NCBI RefSeq assembly: GCF_009928415.1
Contig: NZ_JAABNN010000003.1
Coordinates: 588,145-652,144, forward strand
Direction: 5' to 3'
Length of the DNA: 64,000 bases
DNA from: Bacillus sp. USDA818B3_A
GTDB lineage: Bacteria > Bacillota > Bacilli > Bacillales > Cytobacillaceae
How positions within the stretch are numbered: position 1 is the stretch's first letter; every line of letters begins with the position of its first letter. The position numbers were made by a program, and so were the translations under genes. This document shows, one piece after another, positions 17,738-26,827 of this stretch. The notes below the pieces were generated by a model. It searched no databases and was not told the origin of the DNA. It worked only from the letters and a program-made list of their open reading frames with translations.

Positions 17738-18732
17738 TATTGCACCCCTTTTAGAGCGAGACCTAGAGAAAGAAATAAACTGATAGGAGTCTGAGTTATA
17801 TTTCCTTTTGTTTCTGTTTCAAGTGAAATCACATCGACAGGAATTTCAAATCGCTCTTTCATTTCATCATAGATGGCTTGAAGCATTGGGTGATCACCGT
17901 TTAAAAGAAACTTGGTAATATCATGCTGTTCACTATTTAAGGAATAACGATAAAAGTCGATTAACTTGTTTATCTCTCTAAGAATATCCTCAAACTGGAT
18001 TACCAGTTCATCCATATCACCTTTGTATTTGTAGACCAATCCACCCAAAAGATCTTTTTTGATATCCCAACTGTCAACGTTAAACGGTAAAGCAAATTGC
18101 CGCATGACTAATGGAATATTATCTTGAAAAACAGATAAATTCACACTGGTTAAATCAAATTGCACAGAGAAAAGGACTTCATTTACACTTGCTCTGTCCA
18201 TTTGATAGTACAAACGGTATAAAGCAAGCGGGGAAATATCCGCTGCAACTGGATCTAATTTATGCTTTGAGAATAACTTAGCATAGTCCATCACATGCTG
18301 TTCCGGCGCTGCAAATAACAATAAATCCCTCGTTTCCCCACTACCTTCGAGTGGATAATAATCAAAAACTGGTTCTTCAAAAGGCAAGTGGATACTAGAA
18401 CCAAGCTCCAAATACAGGTATCCCTGAATTTCATCGTCCTGAATTTCAGCAGGAACAGATACTTTTCGGATAATGACCAGTTGGTCTGGTACCAGGAACC
18501 GAACTTGACGCCGTTGAATCTTCCAATCATTGATACACTCATCTATTATGTTTTCCAAGGAATTCAGATCGGTAATTTTCCCTTCTATAATGATTCCGGG
18601 CGGCAAAAAGCGCTCAAACCATCTCTGAGCAACGGGAGGATTCACCTGTTTTAATTCAAGCATACGAATTGAATGATCATTGAATACTATATTGATAATT
18701 TTGTTTTTAGAAGAAAACAGGGAAAAAGCCAC
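17737..18732 (-). CDS. pilM: PilM, actin-like pilus assembly ATPase
   Basis: Cytoplasmic actin-fold protein that docks to the N-terminus of PilN. The 331-aa product begins MAFSLFSSKNKIINIVFNDH and shows the FtsA/PilM layout, with FLVPDQLVIIRKVSVPAEI, an acidic regulatory stretch and a second half from LYRLYYQMD on. The phosphate loops are weaker than in FtsA, common in Firmicute PilM. First of the tightly overlapping pilM-pilN-pilO block, 16 bp after the prepilin peptidase gene. Confidence 0.82.
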   Translation of the reverse strand: MAFSLFSSKNKIINIVFNDHSIRMLELKQVNPPVAQRWFERFLPPGIIIEGKITDLNSLENIIDECINDWKIQRRQVRFLVPDQLVIIRKVSVPAEIQDDEIQGYLYLELGSSIHLPFEEPVFDYYPLEGSGETRDLLLFAAPEQHVMDYAKLFSKHKLDPVAADISPLALYRLYYQMDRASVNEVLFSVQFDLTSVNLSVFQDNIPLVMRQFALPFNVDSWDIKKDLLGGLVYKYKGDMDELVIQFEDILREINKLIDFYRYSLNSEQHDITKFLLNGDHPMLQAIYDEMKERFEIPVDVISLETETKGNITQTPISLFLSLGLALKGVQ

Positions 18733-18748
18733 AGAAACAACCCCTTAG

Positions 18749-19522
18749 TTAGAATCCTTGATGAAGGAATTGTAAATATAATTCAATTATTTTCGATCCC
18801 CAATAATAAGCAGTTAATGTTCCAGCTGTTATAAATGGTACAAATGGAATAGGCTGACGCCTTTTAACAATTCTAAATAATAAAGCCAAAATGCCAATAA
18901 CGGCACCATATAACGTTGAAACAAAGAATGATATAAGAACAAGTTTGAATCCTAATACAAATCCTAATAAGGCATACAGTTTTACATCACCAAACCCCAT
19001 TCCGCCCTTACTAACCAGGGCGATCATTAGGAGAAGGGCAAATCCCGAAACTGATCCTAATAAACTGTCCCACCACGGGGTTAACGGCCAAATGATTCTC
19101 TCCAATAAAAAAAACCCTGCAAACCAAATCAGAATTTTATCAGGGATGATCATATAGTGTATATCTGATACAGTGATAATCATAAACAATGAGATTAGTG
19201 TAAGGGCAACGACTAATTCTCCGGACCAACCAATTATTAATGGTGCTGTCATAAATAGTAGGCCTGTAAGAAGTTCAAAAGTTGGGTAGATTGGAGAAAT
19301 CCGCGACTTGCAGCCGCGGCATTTCCCCTTTTGAAGCAAATAGGAAATCACTGGTATTAGTTCATATACCTTTAATTGATGACCACAGTTTGGACAAGCT
19401 GACCTTGGAACAACTATCGATTTACTTATTGGTACTCGTAATCCGACTACATTAAAGAAGGAACCTAATGTTATCCCATAAATAAATAATAACAAAGATA
19501 ATAAAATATTATATATAATCAT
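18749..19522 (-). CDS. comC: Prepilin peptidase / N-methyltransferase (PilD/ComC)
   Basis: Aspartic membrane protease that cleaves class III leader peptides of pilins and methylates the new N-terminus. The 257-aa product has the N-terminal GSFFNVVGLRVP, a zinc-type pair CPNCGH ... CRGCKS that accompanies the methylase part, and the two catalytic Asp motifs SDIHYMIIPDK and GGMGFGDVKL, with about seven membrane segments. The start codon overlaps the pilA stop (TAATG). It occupies the comC position of B. subtilis (between spoIIB and folC) and may also serve the competence pilus. Confidence 0.94.
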   Translation of the reverse strand: MIIYNILLSLLLFIYGITLGSFFNVVGLRVPISKSIVVPRSACPNCGHQLKVYELIPVISYLLQKGKCRGCKSRISPIYPTFELLTGLLFMTAPLIIGWSGELVVALTLISLFMIITVSDIHYMIIPDKILIWFAGFFLLERIIWPLTPWWDSLLGSVSGFALLLMIALVSKGGMGFGDVKLYALLGFVLGFKLVLISFFVSTLYGAVIGILALLFRIVKRRQPIPFVPFITAGTLTAYYWGSKIIELYLQFLHQGF

Positions 19523-20016
19523 TAGCTAGGGTTATTTATTACTACTCCTCGTTTTAACGCACTAGGAACAACGCCTAGTTTACCACCTGTTTGAACACCT
19601 CTAACATTTGTAACAAGTTTTACCTCAGTAACTTCACCATTTACAATTTTAACATATGATGTTTTTGCAGTACCGTCAAAAGTACTATCTTGTGTAGTAG
19701 TATTTCCTGGAATATAGTTTTCTCCTGAATCTGGACTCTCAATTGGTTCAATAAATTTTTGAGTTTGAAGATAGCCTAAAGGTAAATAAACAGTGCCTGT
19801 TTGCAAATTAACATCAGTAGTAATAGCCATCTTAGCTGAGTTAACCATTTGCTGTGCATTAGCCACATGAGCATCTTTTTTAGTGTTATCAATCAATCCT
19901 AAAATTGACGGTACTGCAATAGCAGCAATAATTCCTAAAATAACAATAACAGCAAGCAATTCAATCAAAGTCAAACCACGTTGATCTTTTAACCTATTCT
20001 TTAAATTTTGAATCAT
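19522..20016 (-). CDS. pilA: Major type IV pilin candidate
   Basis: Secreted pilin subunit. The 164-aa precursor has a 14-residue leader ending KDQRG, cleaved before LTLIELLAVIVILGIIAAIAVP, with the conserved Glu at +5. The rest is a globular domain with a conserved N-terminal extension of the helix (SILGLIDNTKKDAHVANAQQM). The open frame extends three codons upstream, but AAAGGAG is spaced 9 nt from the ATG at 20016. Its own possible promoter and a 5' hairpin suggest higher expression than its neighbours, fitting the major pilin. Confidence 0.9.
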   Translation of the reverse strand: MIQNLKNRLKDQRGLTLIELLAVIVILGIIAAIAVPSILGLIDNTKKDAHVANAQQMVNSAKMAITTDVNLQTGTVYLPLGYLQTQKFIEPIESPDSGENYIPGNTTTQDSTFDGTAKTSYVKIVNGEVTEVKLVTNVRGVQTGGKLGVVPSALKRGVVINNPS

Positions 20017-20034
20017 ATAATACATCTCCTTTAT

Positions 20035-20095
20035 GGTTCTATGAACCTAGTAATATTGTCTCTTGTAGTATACATTAATTTACAATGGTATGAAA
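20035..20095 (-). promoter_or_regulatory. Candidate pilA promoter and 5' hairpin
   Basis: TATACT at 20067-20072 lies 17 bp from a weak TTTCAT box at 20090-20095, in the 135-bp gap between pilC and pilA. A small GGTTC-ATA-GAACC hairpin (20035-20047) sits just ahead of the AAAGGAG site and could affect translation or mRNA stability. The -35 match is poor, so this is tentative. Confidence 0.4.
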
Positions 20096-20151
20096 AGAAC
20101 TTTTTTGGGTATTTTGTCACTTTATAACGTTTAATTAATTTATTTGCCGCA

Positions 20152-21375
20152 TTATTGATTAAGTTGTTGAAATTGGTCGAACATTGCGAGCTGAGGCATC
20201 ATAATTGCAGCAACAATGGTACCTACAATCCCAGCTAGAAATACAATCATTAACGGCTCTATCATTGATTTAAGTCTATCTGTTCCAGTATCAACTTCTT
20301 TTTCATAAAACTCAGCAATTTTAGATAGCATTGCGTCTAATGCACCAGTTTCTTCTCCAATTAAAATCATTTGTGTCACAAGGGGAGGAAAGGCCCAATG
20401 TTGCTGCATTGGTTCAGTCATCGATTGACCTTTTTCAAGAGTATCACGCGATTCCCGAATTACCTTTGCAAGAACTTCATTTTCAACAACTTTTTCAACA
20501 ATTGACATTGCCTGAAGAATAGGAACAGAACTTGAAAATAAAGAACTAAGGGTTCTCATCATCCGGGCAAGCGCGGCCTTTTGTAATAAATTCCCGAATA
20601 TAGGCATCTTTAAAAGACAGAAATCTAAATAGTATTTAGTTTGACCATTACTTTTAAGATAAGTAATGATAAGAACTATACCAATAATTAGTAGTACCAG
20701 TAACCACCAAAAAGATTGCATAAAATTACTTGAAGAAACAACAAATTGTGTAATTGCTGGAAGCTTCCCACCCATATCTGCAAACATGCTTACAAAAGTT
20801 GGTACTACTACTACAAGTAAAAAGATAACTACAGCAAGTGCAATAACTCCAACTACGGCAGGATATGAAAGAGCCGAGATTATCTTCTGCTTAGTATAGT
20901 GTTGTTTTTCAAAGTGCTCCGCCAAACGGTCAAGCGTTTCATCTAAGTTACCGCTGATCTCTCCAGCTTTAACAAGATTAATAAACATTTGATTGAATAT
21001 TTTTTTATGTTTTGAACAAGCATCTGATAATTGATTTCCTTCTCTTAATTCCTGTTCAACATCGAGTAAAGCCTTCTTTAAGACCTTACTTTCGGTTTGT
21101 ACCGCTAAAATGGATGTAGCATCAACAACTGTAACTCCCGCCTTAATTAGAGTTGCAAACTGTCTTAAATAAATCACAAAATGTTGCAGCTTCACGGCAT
21201 TGCCGAAAGATAAATGTAAGTCTTTGGTCAAGAAGGTTTCGGGTACTTCGGTTATTTCAATTACCCTACACCCCTCTTCCTTAAGCTTAAGCATCGCTTC
21301 CCGCTTAGAGCCCGCATTTATAGTGCCCTGACGTTTTCCTCTTCGATCGCGACCAGAGTATTTAAATCTAGCCAT
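20152..21375 (-). CDS. pilC: Pilus platform protein PilC
   Basis: Polytopic inner-membrane platform (GspF family) on which the PilB/PilT motors act. The 407-aa product has two GspF domains with FVIYLRQFATLIKAGVTVVD and MMRTLSSLFSSSVPILQAM, and three membrane segments, the last near the C-terminus (IVFLAGIVGTIVAAIMMPQ). Length is typical. Overlaps pilT by 8 bp. Confidence 0.95.
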   Translation of the reverse strand: MARFKYSGRDRRGKRQGTINAGSKREAMLKLKEEGCRVIEITEVPETFLTKDLHLSFGNAVKLQHFVIYLRQFATLIKAGVTVVDATSILAVQTESKVLKKALLDVEQELREGNQLSDACSKHKKIFNQMFINLVKAGEISGNLDETLDRLAEHFEKQHYTKQKIISALSYPAVVGVIALAVVIFLLVVVVPTFVSMFADMGGKLPAITQFVVSSSNFMQSFWWLLVLLIIGIVLIITYLKSNGQTKYYLDFCLLKMPIFGNLLQKAALARMMRTLSSLFSSSVPILQAMSIVEKVVENEVLAKVIRESRDTLEKGQSMTEPMQQHWAFPPLVTQMILIGEETGALDAMLSKIAEFYEKEVDTGTDRLKSMIEPLMIVFLAGIVGTIVAAIMMPQLAMFDQFQQLNQ

Positions 21376-22420
21376 TCATGATCATTTTTTCATGTAGATA
21401 TTGTGATGCCACTTCTTTTTGAATTACATTTCGATCAAGGAGTTCTTTAATACTCATCTCAAGGGTATGCATTCCTTGGGCACGTGAGGTCTGCATTGTA
21501 CTTTGAATCTGATGAATCTTTTCATTTCGAATTAGGTTTGCAATTGCTGCATTGTTGACCAATATCTCAGTAGCTGCTTTTCTCCCCTTCTTATCCACAG
21601 TAGGAAAAAGACGCTGTGATATAACCCCTACCAATACAGAAGCCAATTGAATACGAATTTGCGCCTGTTGTTCTGATGGAAACACGTCAATAATCCGGTT
21701 AATAGTGGTAGGAGCACTTGAGGTATGCAATGTTCCTAGTACTAAATGACCTGTTTCCGCTGCAGTAATAGCAATGGACATGGTTTCTAAGTCCCGCATC
21801 TCTCCAACCAAAATAACATCAGGGTCTTGACGAAGTGCTGCCTTTAATCCGCTAGCGTAATTATTTGTGTCAAACCCGACTTCACGCTGATCAATGATGG
21901 AATTTCCATGACGATGTAAATATTCAATTGGATCTTCAAGCGTAATAATGTGCTTACGCATGGTGCGGTTCATATAATCAATCATAGAAGCAAGGGTTGT
22001 AGATTTTCCACTCCCTGTAGGGCCAGTTACGAGAATGAGCCCTTGGGGTTTTTCCACTAGCTTAGAAACAATACCTGGCAAATCTAATTCTTCAATAGTT
22101 GGAACTTTGGAGGCAACTACCCTTAAAGCAATCGAAATACTTTTTCTCTGATGATAGGCGTTTACACGAAACCTGGAGCTGCCCGGAACTCCGTACGAGA
22201 AGTCGAGCTCTCCCTTACTTATAAACGTATCCCATAAATGCTCAGGAATAATAGCTTTTGCCATCCCTTCTGTATCAGCAGGCAATAATTTATCAGTACC
22301 GTATCTTCTCAGATCACCATTTATTCTCATTACAGGAGGGACCCCGACCGTTAAGTGCACATCAGATGCTTTATATTCAACGGAAGCCCTTAAGATAGTA
22401 TCAATTTTATCTTTCATCAC
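21368..22420 (-). CDS. pilT: Pilus retraction ATPase PilT
   Basis: Hexameric ATPase that depolymerises pili, giving twitching motility or DNA pull-in. The 350-aa product shows Walker A GPTGSGKSTT near residue 135, the Asp box (LEDPIEYLHRH), Walker B (LRQDPDVILVGEMRD), the His box (ETGHLVLGTLHTSSA), and the C-terminal retraction segment. Its presence separates this system from a pure competence (ComG) pseudopilus, which has no retraction motor. Confidence 0.95.
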   Translation of the reverse strand: MMKDKIDTILRASVEYKASDVHLTVGVPPVMRINGDLRRYGTDKLLPADTEGMAKAIIPEHLWDTFISKGELDFSYGVPGSSRFRVNAYHQRKSISIALRVVASKVPTIEELDLPGIVSKLVEKPQGLILVTGPTGSGKSTTLASMIDYMNRTMRKHIITLEDPIEYLHRHGNSIIDQREVGFDTNNYASGLKAALRQDPDVILVGEMRDLETMSIAITAAETGHLVLGTLHTSSAPTTINRIIDVFPSEQQAQIRIQLASVLVGVISQRLFPTVDKKGRKAATEILVNNAAIANLIRNEKIHQIQSTMQTSRAQGMHTLEMSIKELLDRNVIQKEVASQYLHEKMIMNG

Positions 22421-22428
22421 TTGTTCTC

Positions 22429-24090
22429 CTACTCCAGAATGGCTACTTTTAATACTTCTTCTGTTGTTGTTAAACCTTGTTTCACTTTTATTAATCCATC
22501 ATCAAGCAAAAATATTGTTTTATTTTTCACAGCAAGTTCCTTAATTGATTTAAAAGATTCACCGTTCATCATTGCCCGACTCATATCATCATTAATGACC
22601 AGTACCTCATGGAGGGCGACCCTGCCTTTATAACCGGTCATGTTGCAAGAAGCGCACCCCTTTGCACGCGTTATTTTCTCGATTTTCATTCCGCGTTTTG
22701 AAAAAATCTCAATTTCACGTTTTGTTGGTTCTTGGGTTTCAGCACAATCACGGCAAACCTTACGGACAAGACGCTGTGCAACGACCCCACTCAAAGAGGA
22801 GGCTAATAAAAATGGTTCAACTCCCATGTCCATCAATCTTGTAACGGTCCCAATTGAGTCATTTGTATGAAGCGTGCTTAGTACTAAGTGACCCGTTAGC
22901 GAAGCTCGGATCGCCACATCAGCTGTTTCCTTATCACGTATTTCCCCAACCATAATAATGTTTGGATCTTGACGTAGAATCGAGCGTAGCCCTGCTGCAA
23001 AAGTCATTCCAACATTAGAATTGACTTGAATTTGGTTAATCCCCTCCAATTGATATTCAACGGGATCTTCAATCGTAATAATATTAACAGCCTCACTATT
23101 TAGCTTATTTAGCGTTGCATAGAGGGTCGAGGATTTACCTGAGCCTGTTGGACCTGTAATAAGAACGATACCTGTGGGCTTTTCAATCATTTCTATAAAC
23201 CTTTTCATATTTAATGAATTAAAGCCAAGTTTATCTAAATCATTTAATGTTGATCCCATATCGAGTAGCCGCATAACAATTTTTTCGCCGTAAACTGTCG
23301 GCAATGTGGAAACACGGAGGTCGACGGGATGAAAGTCTAAATTCAACTTAATCCTTCCATCTTGTGGAACTCGATGCTCAGTTATATCTAGATTAGACAT
23401 AATTTTGATTCTTGCAGTCAGTACACTTTGCATTGTTTTCGGGAGAACCCGCTCATTACGCAGAACACCGTCGATACGATAACGAACGACCACTTTGTTC
23501 TCTTGAGGGTCGATGTGTATATCGCTTGCTCTTTGAATCACTGCATTTGACAAGATCTGATTCACTAAGCGGACAATAGGTGAGTTTTGATCTGTTGCAT
23601 CATTATTCCTATTACTATCGTTTTGTGGCAGTTCATCAAGTAATTCATCGAGTCCGTCATCGACATTATAATATTTATTAATTGCTCGAAGAATATCGTC
23701 TTTTGTAGAAATGGCTGGTTCTACCTGGAACCCGGTGGATAATCGTAAATCATCAATTACGATAAAATCCATAGGATTTGCCATGGCAACAAATAGTTTA
23801 TTAGCTTCTTTTTTTAAGGGAATGATTAAATTTCGACGAGCTGATTCTTTTGAAATAAGCGAAAATAGATTAGTATCAAATGGATATTGAAATAAGCTGA
23901 CATGCGGGATTCCCAATTGGAGTTCTAGCACTTCCACTAACTGCTGCTCTGTTAGATAGCCTCTTTGTATCAGAGCATCACCGATTTTTTGACTGGGTTC
24001 TTTTTCATTAAGGGTAGACTGAAGTTGCTCTTCTGTTATCAGTCCCTCTTCAATCAACAAATCACCTAGTCGTTGTCGTGTATTCCTCAT
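22429..24090 (-). CDS. pilB: Pilus extension ATPase PilB
   Basis: Hexameric motor for pilus assembly. The product (553 aa from the ATG at 24090) has an N-terminal MshE-type domain (LGDLLIEEGLITEEQLQ, then QKIGDALIQRGYLTEQQLVE), which binds c-di-GMP in some relatives. It then has the ATPase core with Walker A GPTGSGKSSTLY, Walker B RQDPNIIMVGEIRD, and the tetracysteine zinc site CRDC ... CASC. An in-frame ATG four codons upstream abuts the GGAG site, so the later one is preferred. Eight bases from pilT. Confidence 0.93.
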   Translation of the reverse strand: MRNTRQRLGDLLIEEGLITEEQLQSTLNEKEPSQKIGDALIQRGYLTEQQLVEVLELQLGIPHVSLFQYPFDTNLFSLISKESARRNLIIPLKKEANKLFVAMANPMDFIVIDDLRLSTGFQVEPAISTKDDILRAINKYYNVDDGLDELLDELPQNDSNRNNDATDQNSPIVRLVNQILSNAVIQRASDIHIDPQENKVVVRYRIDGVLRNERVLPKTMQSVLTARIKIMSNLDITEHRVPQDGRIKLNLDFHPVDLRVSTLPTVYGEKIVMRLLDMGSTLNDLDKLGFNSLNMKRFIEMIEKPTGIVLITGPTGSGKSSTLYATLNKLNSEAVNIITIEDPVEYQLEGINQIQVNSNVGMTFAAGLRSILRQDPNIIMVGEIRDKETADVAIRASLTGHLVLSTLHTNDSIGTVTRLMDMGVEPFLLASSLSGVVAQRLVRKVCRDCAETQEPTKREIEIFSKRGMKIEKITRAKGCASCNMTGYKGRVALHEVLVINDDMSRAMMNGESFKSIKELAVKNKTIFLLDDGLIKVKQGLTTTEEVLKVAILE

Positions 24091-24105
24091 AAAACATCCC
24101 ATCTC

Positions 24106-25422
24106 CTATTTTTCTTGTTCATTAGCTTTGCCCCAAATATCACTATTAGTAGGATTTTGTTGAGTAGAGGATGATGTCGTTTGATCTGCAGCTGCACTTT
24201 CGGTTGTTTGGCTATTTGTTGCAGCTCCATTGTTTGCTGTTCCAGTAGACGTATTTGCAGTTGACTGGCTGCCAAATAATCCATGAATTTCAACTTGGTA
24301 AACTGGAGGATAATAGTCTTCAGAGATGAATTCACTTTTAATTAAACTACTTCCTTGATAAACATCCCGGTACAGTTTTACTACTATTCCTGCTACTCCC
24401 TTTGTCTGTATTTCCGTTTTTCCAGGAATGAGTTGTGGGCTATATTGAACAATGGTCTTTGCCTTTAATTCTTGTTTGTCTTTTAAGCTAACCTGATAGT
24501 CGTAAGCAAACTTTTGCCCTTTTAGGGTAACTATTAAATGATTGTTTTCAAGCTGTAATTCAAGGCTGTATCTAGTCTTATTAGGATTAGTGATAACTAA
24601 ATCAGCTCTCTTGCTTGAATCTACCTTCGCTTCATTTCCTAGCTTTGCGTATTCTGGAAGTGTTCTTCCTATATTTCTTTCTATAATAGAGAAGTTGGAA
24701 GGTAAAATAGCTTGATAAATTCCTGTAGCCATTACATTTAACGATTCAGAAGATGTAATTTTGTGATCTTGCACGAAATCTAACAATGAGAAGGTTGTGT
24801 TTTCTTTGATTTCAATTTTGTTTACCTTCTCGATAAGATTTGGCAAATCAACAGGAAGGTCAGTCATTGTTACTGTTGCAACATTTAAAATAACATCTTT
24901 CTTTATATTGTCATTCAATAGATAATCATTATAAATGTCAAAAGAGTTGGTACCTGATCCGAAAAGCGCTGCCGTACTATTTAAGCTGTTCATCAGCTTT
25001 TCTATATCAATATCACTGGTTTTGGCTTGTGGAAAAAGTATTTCTACCTGTTCTTCTACCTGCACTTTATCGACTGTGATGAAGGCTGAATTTTTTTGCC
25101 CGTCCTTTAGCGAGTTAATGGTTTGTGTAGCATCTAAATGAAATTGATTCATATCAACCGAAGCCGACTGTTCTCCGTATTCCAGCTTAAATGAACTAGT
25201 TTTTAGCCAATCAATGTACTTTTCCTCAAGAAGAGTCGTAGCTTCTTGTTCTGTCTTTCCAGAGATATCTAATGCTCCAATCGTTGTTCCATCTGAGAAT
25301 TTACCATTTTTGTTAATTATGGTTTCATATGCTTTAGCCCCAAAATGCGAAAAACTAAACATAAATGCTGTACTGAAAAACAGGACAACAAATAGTTTAA
25401 TTAGCTGCCGATATTTATCCAA
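24106..25422 (-). CDS. VanW/G5-domain surface protein in the pilus operon
   Basis: Role unknown. The 438-aa product has an N-terminal membrane anchor or signal (residues about 8-28), a substrate-like domain of the VanW type (ENTTFSLLDFVQDHKITSSE, then ATGIYQAILPSNFSIIER) and a G5-like region near 325-390 (IVQYSPQLIPGKTEIQTKGVAG). It ends in a Thr/Ser/Asn/Gln-rich tail. G5 domains bind wall sugars or zinc in other proteins. Sitting directly upstream of pilB, it may anchor or guide the pilus through the wall; this is inference. Confidence 0.72.
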   Translation of the reverse strand: MDKYRQLIKLFVVLFFSTAFMFSFSHFGAKAYETIINKNGKFSDGTTIGALDISGKTEQEATTLLEEKYIDWLKTSSFKLEYGEQSASVDMNQFHLDATQTINSLKDGQKNSAFITVDKVQVEEQVEILFPQAKTSDIDIEKLMNSLNSTAALFGSGTNSFDIYNDYLLNDNIKKDVILNVATVTMTDLPVDLPNLIEKVNKIEIKENTTFSLLDFVQDHKITSSESLNVMATGIYQAILPSNFSIIERNIGRTLPEYAKLGNEAKVDSSKRADLVITNPNKTRYSLELQLENNHLIVTLKGQKFAYDYQVSLKDKQELKAKTIVQYSPQLIPGKTEIQTKGVAGIVVKLYRDVYQGSSLIKSEFISEDYYPPVYQVEIHGLFGSQSTANTSTGTANNGAATNSQTTESAAADQTTSSSTQQNPTNSDIWGKANEQEK

Positions 25423-25452
25423 GATCCTAAGCCCCCTTCATCCAACACTTGA

Positions 25453-26232
25453 TTACTTCTGAATACTAATCTTTTCCTTTGTAGAATCCTCAAGTTCAAC
25501 AGCCACTTCTTTTTCAGCAAGAAGAAAATCAAATAGAGAATCATCTAACTGATTATCGGGTTCTTCATTTTGCAAAGGGATTTTCTCCTCCAAGTTTAAA
25601 GGTTGTAAGTCTTCTACGTCCTCCAACTTTTCTTCCTGTTTAAATTCATTCTCAATTTCTATTAAGCTTTCAATCTCCGAAAGATAGTCTTCTTCCGGCT
25701 TATCTAATTCTATTTCTTTATTTTCATAATTTTCTGGAGGAAACATAATGGGGTTATCTAGATTAATTATTTCTGATTCTCTATCAATTTCTAACAAGTC
25801 ATTCATTTTGAGTGAAGAATTAGAATCTGCTAACAAATCATTTTCCAAATTAAAATTAGTAGCAATGGGTAATAATGCTTCTTTATTAAGTTCCAACAAA
25901 ATATCATCTTTAATACCCGTAGAACTTTGACTAAGTTGATGTTGAGCTACTACGATTTCAGCATTAATCCCATAAACTTCCTTATCCGCCTTAATAATAA
26001 ACGGCTCCATTCGACTATTCATAAGGTAAGTAGCAATACAAATAAGCGCAAAAGTTATTAGGCCCGTCTCCCAAATTGGTAATATTTTTAGAGCTAAAAG
26101 TCCAACAAGTGATAAAAGAAAGCTAGTAATAACCACTAAAACTTTTCCTTTAAGAGAATATCCTATTGGTATAAAAAAGCTAATCAACATTAGAACAACC
26201 ATAGAACTAATGGCCCATATCATTGTTTGCAT
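25453..26232 (-). CDS. Unknown membrane protein with acidic cytoplasmic tail
   Basis: Not recognised. The 259-aa product has three hydrophobic segments in the first 75 residues, then about 180 soluble residues very rich in Glu, Asp, Leu and Ile (DLLEIDRESEIINLDNP, LEDVEDLQPLNLEEKI). It is the first gene of the minus-strand pilus operon (30 bp before the VanW-like gene), so a role in pilus assembly or its control is likely by position only. Start ATG follows GGTGGAG. Confidence 0.7.
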   Translation of the reverse strand: MQTMIWAISSMVVLMLISFFIPIGYSLKGKVLVVITSFLLSLVGLLALKILPIWETGLITFALICIATYLMNSRMEPFIIKADKEVYGINAEIVVAQHQLSQSSTGIKDDILLELNKEALLPIATNFNLENDLLADSNSSLKMNDLLEIDRESEIINLDNPIMFPPENYENKEIELDKPEEDYLSEIESLIEIENEFKQEEKLEDVEDLQPLNLEEKIPLQNEEPDNQLDDSLFDFLLAEKEVAVELEDSTKEKISIQK

Positions 26233-26344
26233 CCATACACTCCACCTTATACTAGTCTTTTCATCCTATAAATAACTAATTTATTACCATAAATTATTTG
26301 TCAAATTAAGCAAAATAAAGACAAAAATCGACTAATAAATATTG

Positions 26345-26350
26345 TATAAT
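26345..26350 (+). promoter_or_regulatory. Possible -10 box of the minor-pilin operon
   Basis: A perfect TATAAT lies about 40 bp ahead of the first plus-strand pilin gene, in the AT-rich 157-bp divergent region. No good -35 element is visible at 16-18 bp, so an activator may be needed. No clear promoter for the minus-strand operon could be read in this region. Confidence 0.4.
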
Positions 26351-26389
26351 ACTATTAAGTAATTTAAAAGAAGAAGGCGGAGAATTTTT

Positions 26390-26812
26390 ATGACGAAAAA
26401 TTTCCATAGCCAAAAAGGACTAACCCTGATAGAGGTCCTAATTTCAATTGTGTTATTAGGAATAATTTTAACCACATTTATGGGCTTTTTTACTCAGTCA
26501 TCTTTATTTAGTAAGAAAAATGAAGAGAAATTGGGGACAATGCAAACGGCTCAAATGTATATAAATCTCGTGGAAGATAATGTATCGAAAAGTAACATTG
26601 ACATAACCAAAGTAACCACACTAAACAAACTACAATTAGATGCAATAATTAAACCAATAGATCCAATAGTTACTCCATACACAATAACAGCAGTAATAAA
26701 GACAAAAGCTTCGGATGTAAATATCCCGGATAATCTAATTCAATTTAAGATAACTGTTAAAGATCCTAATACTAATAGTAAATCAGAAACGTATACCTAT
26801 CTTATGAAATAA
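26390..26812 (+). CDS. Minor pilin-like protein (PilV/GspI type)
   Basis: Prepilin-like protein, 140 aa, with leader MTKNFHSQKG and mature start LTLIEVLISIVLLGIILTTFMG, Glu at +5. The globular part is short and unrecognised. RBS AAGGCGGAG. It opens a divergent three-gene plus-strand operon next to the pilus operon, and should be processed by the prepilin peptidase at 18749-19522. Minor pilins of this kind usually prime pilus assembly at the tip (family knowledge; role here inferred). Confidence 0.82.
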   Translation: MTKNFHSQKGLTLIEVLISIVLLGIILTTFMGFFTQSSLFSKKNEEKLGTMQTAQMYINLVEDNVSKSNIDITKVTTLNKLQLDAIIKPIDPIVTPYTITAVIKTKASDVNIPDNLIQFKITVKDPNTNSKSETYTYLMK

Positions 26813-26827
26813 ATGGGGACATGAAAA

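Noticed and set aside
26233..26389. ComK box in the divergent pilin promoter
   Set aside because: Looked for paired AAAAN5TTTT boxes and found no convincing match.
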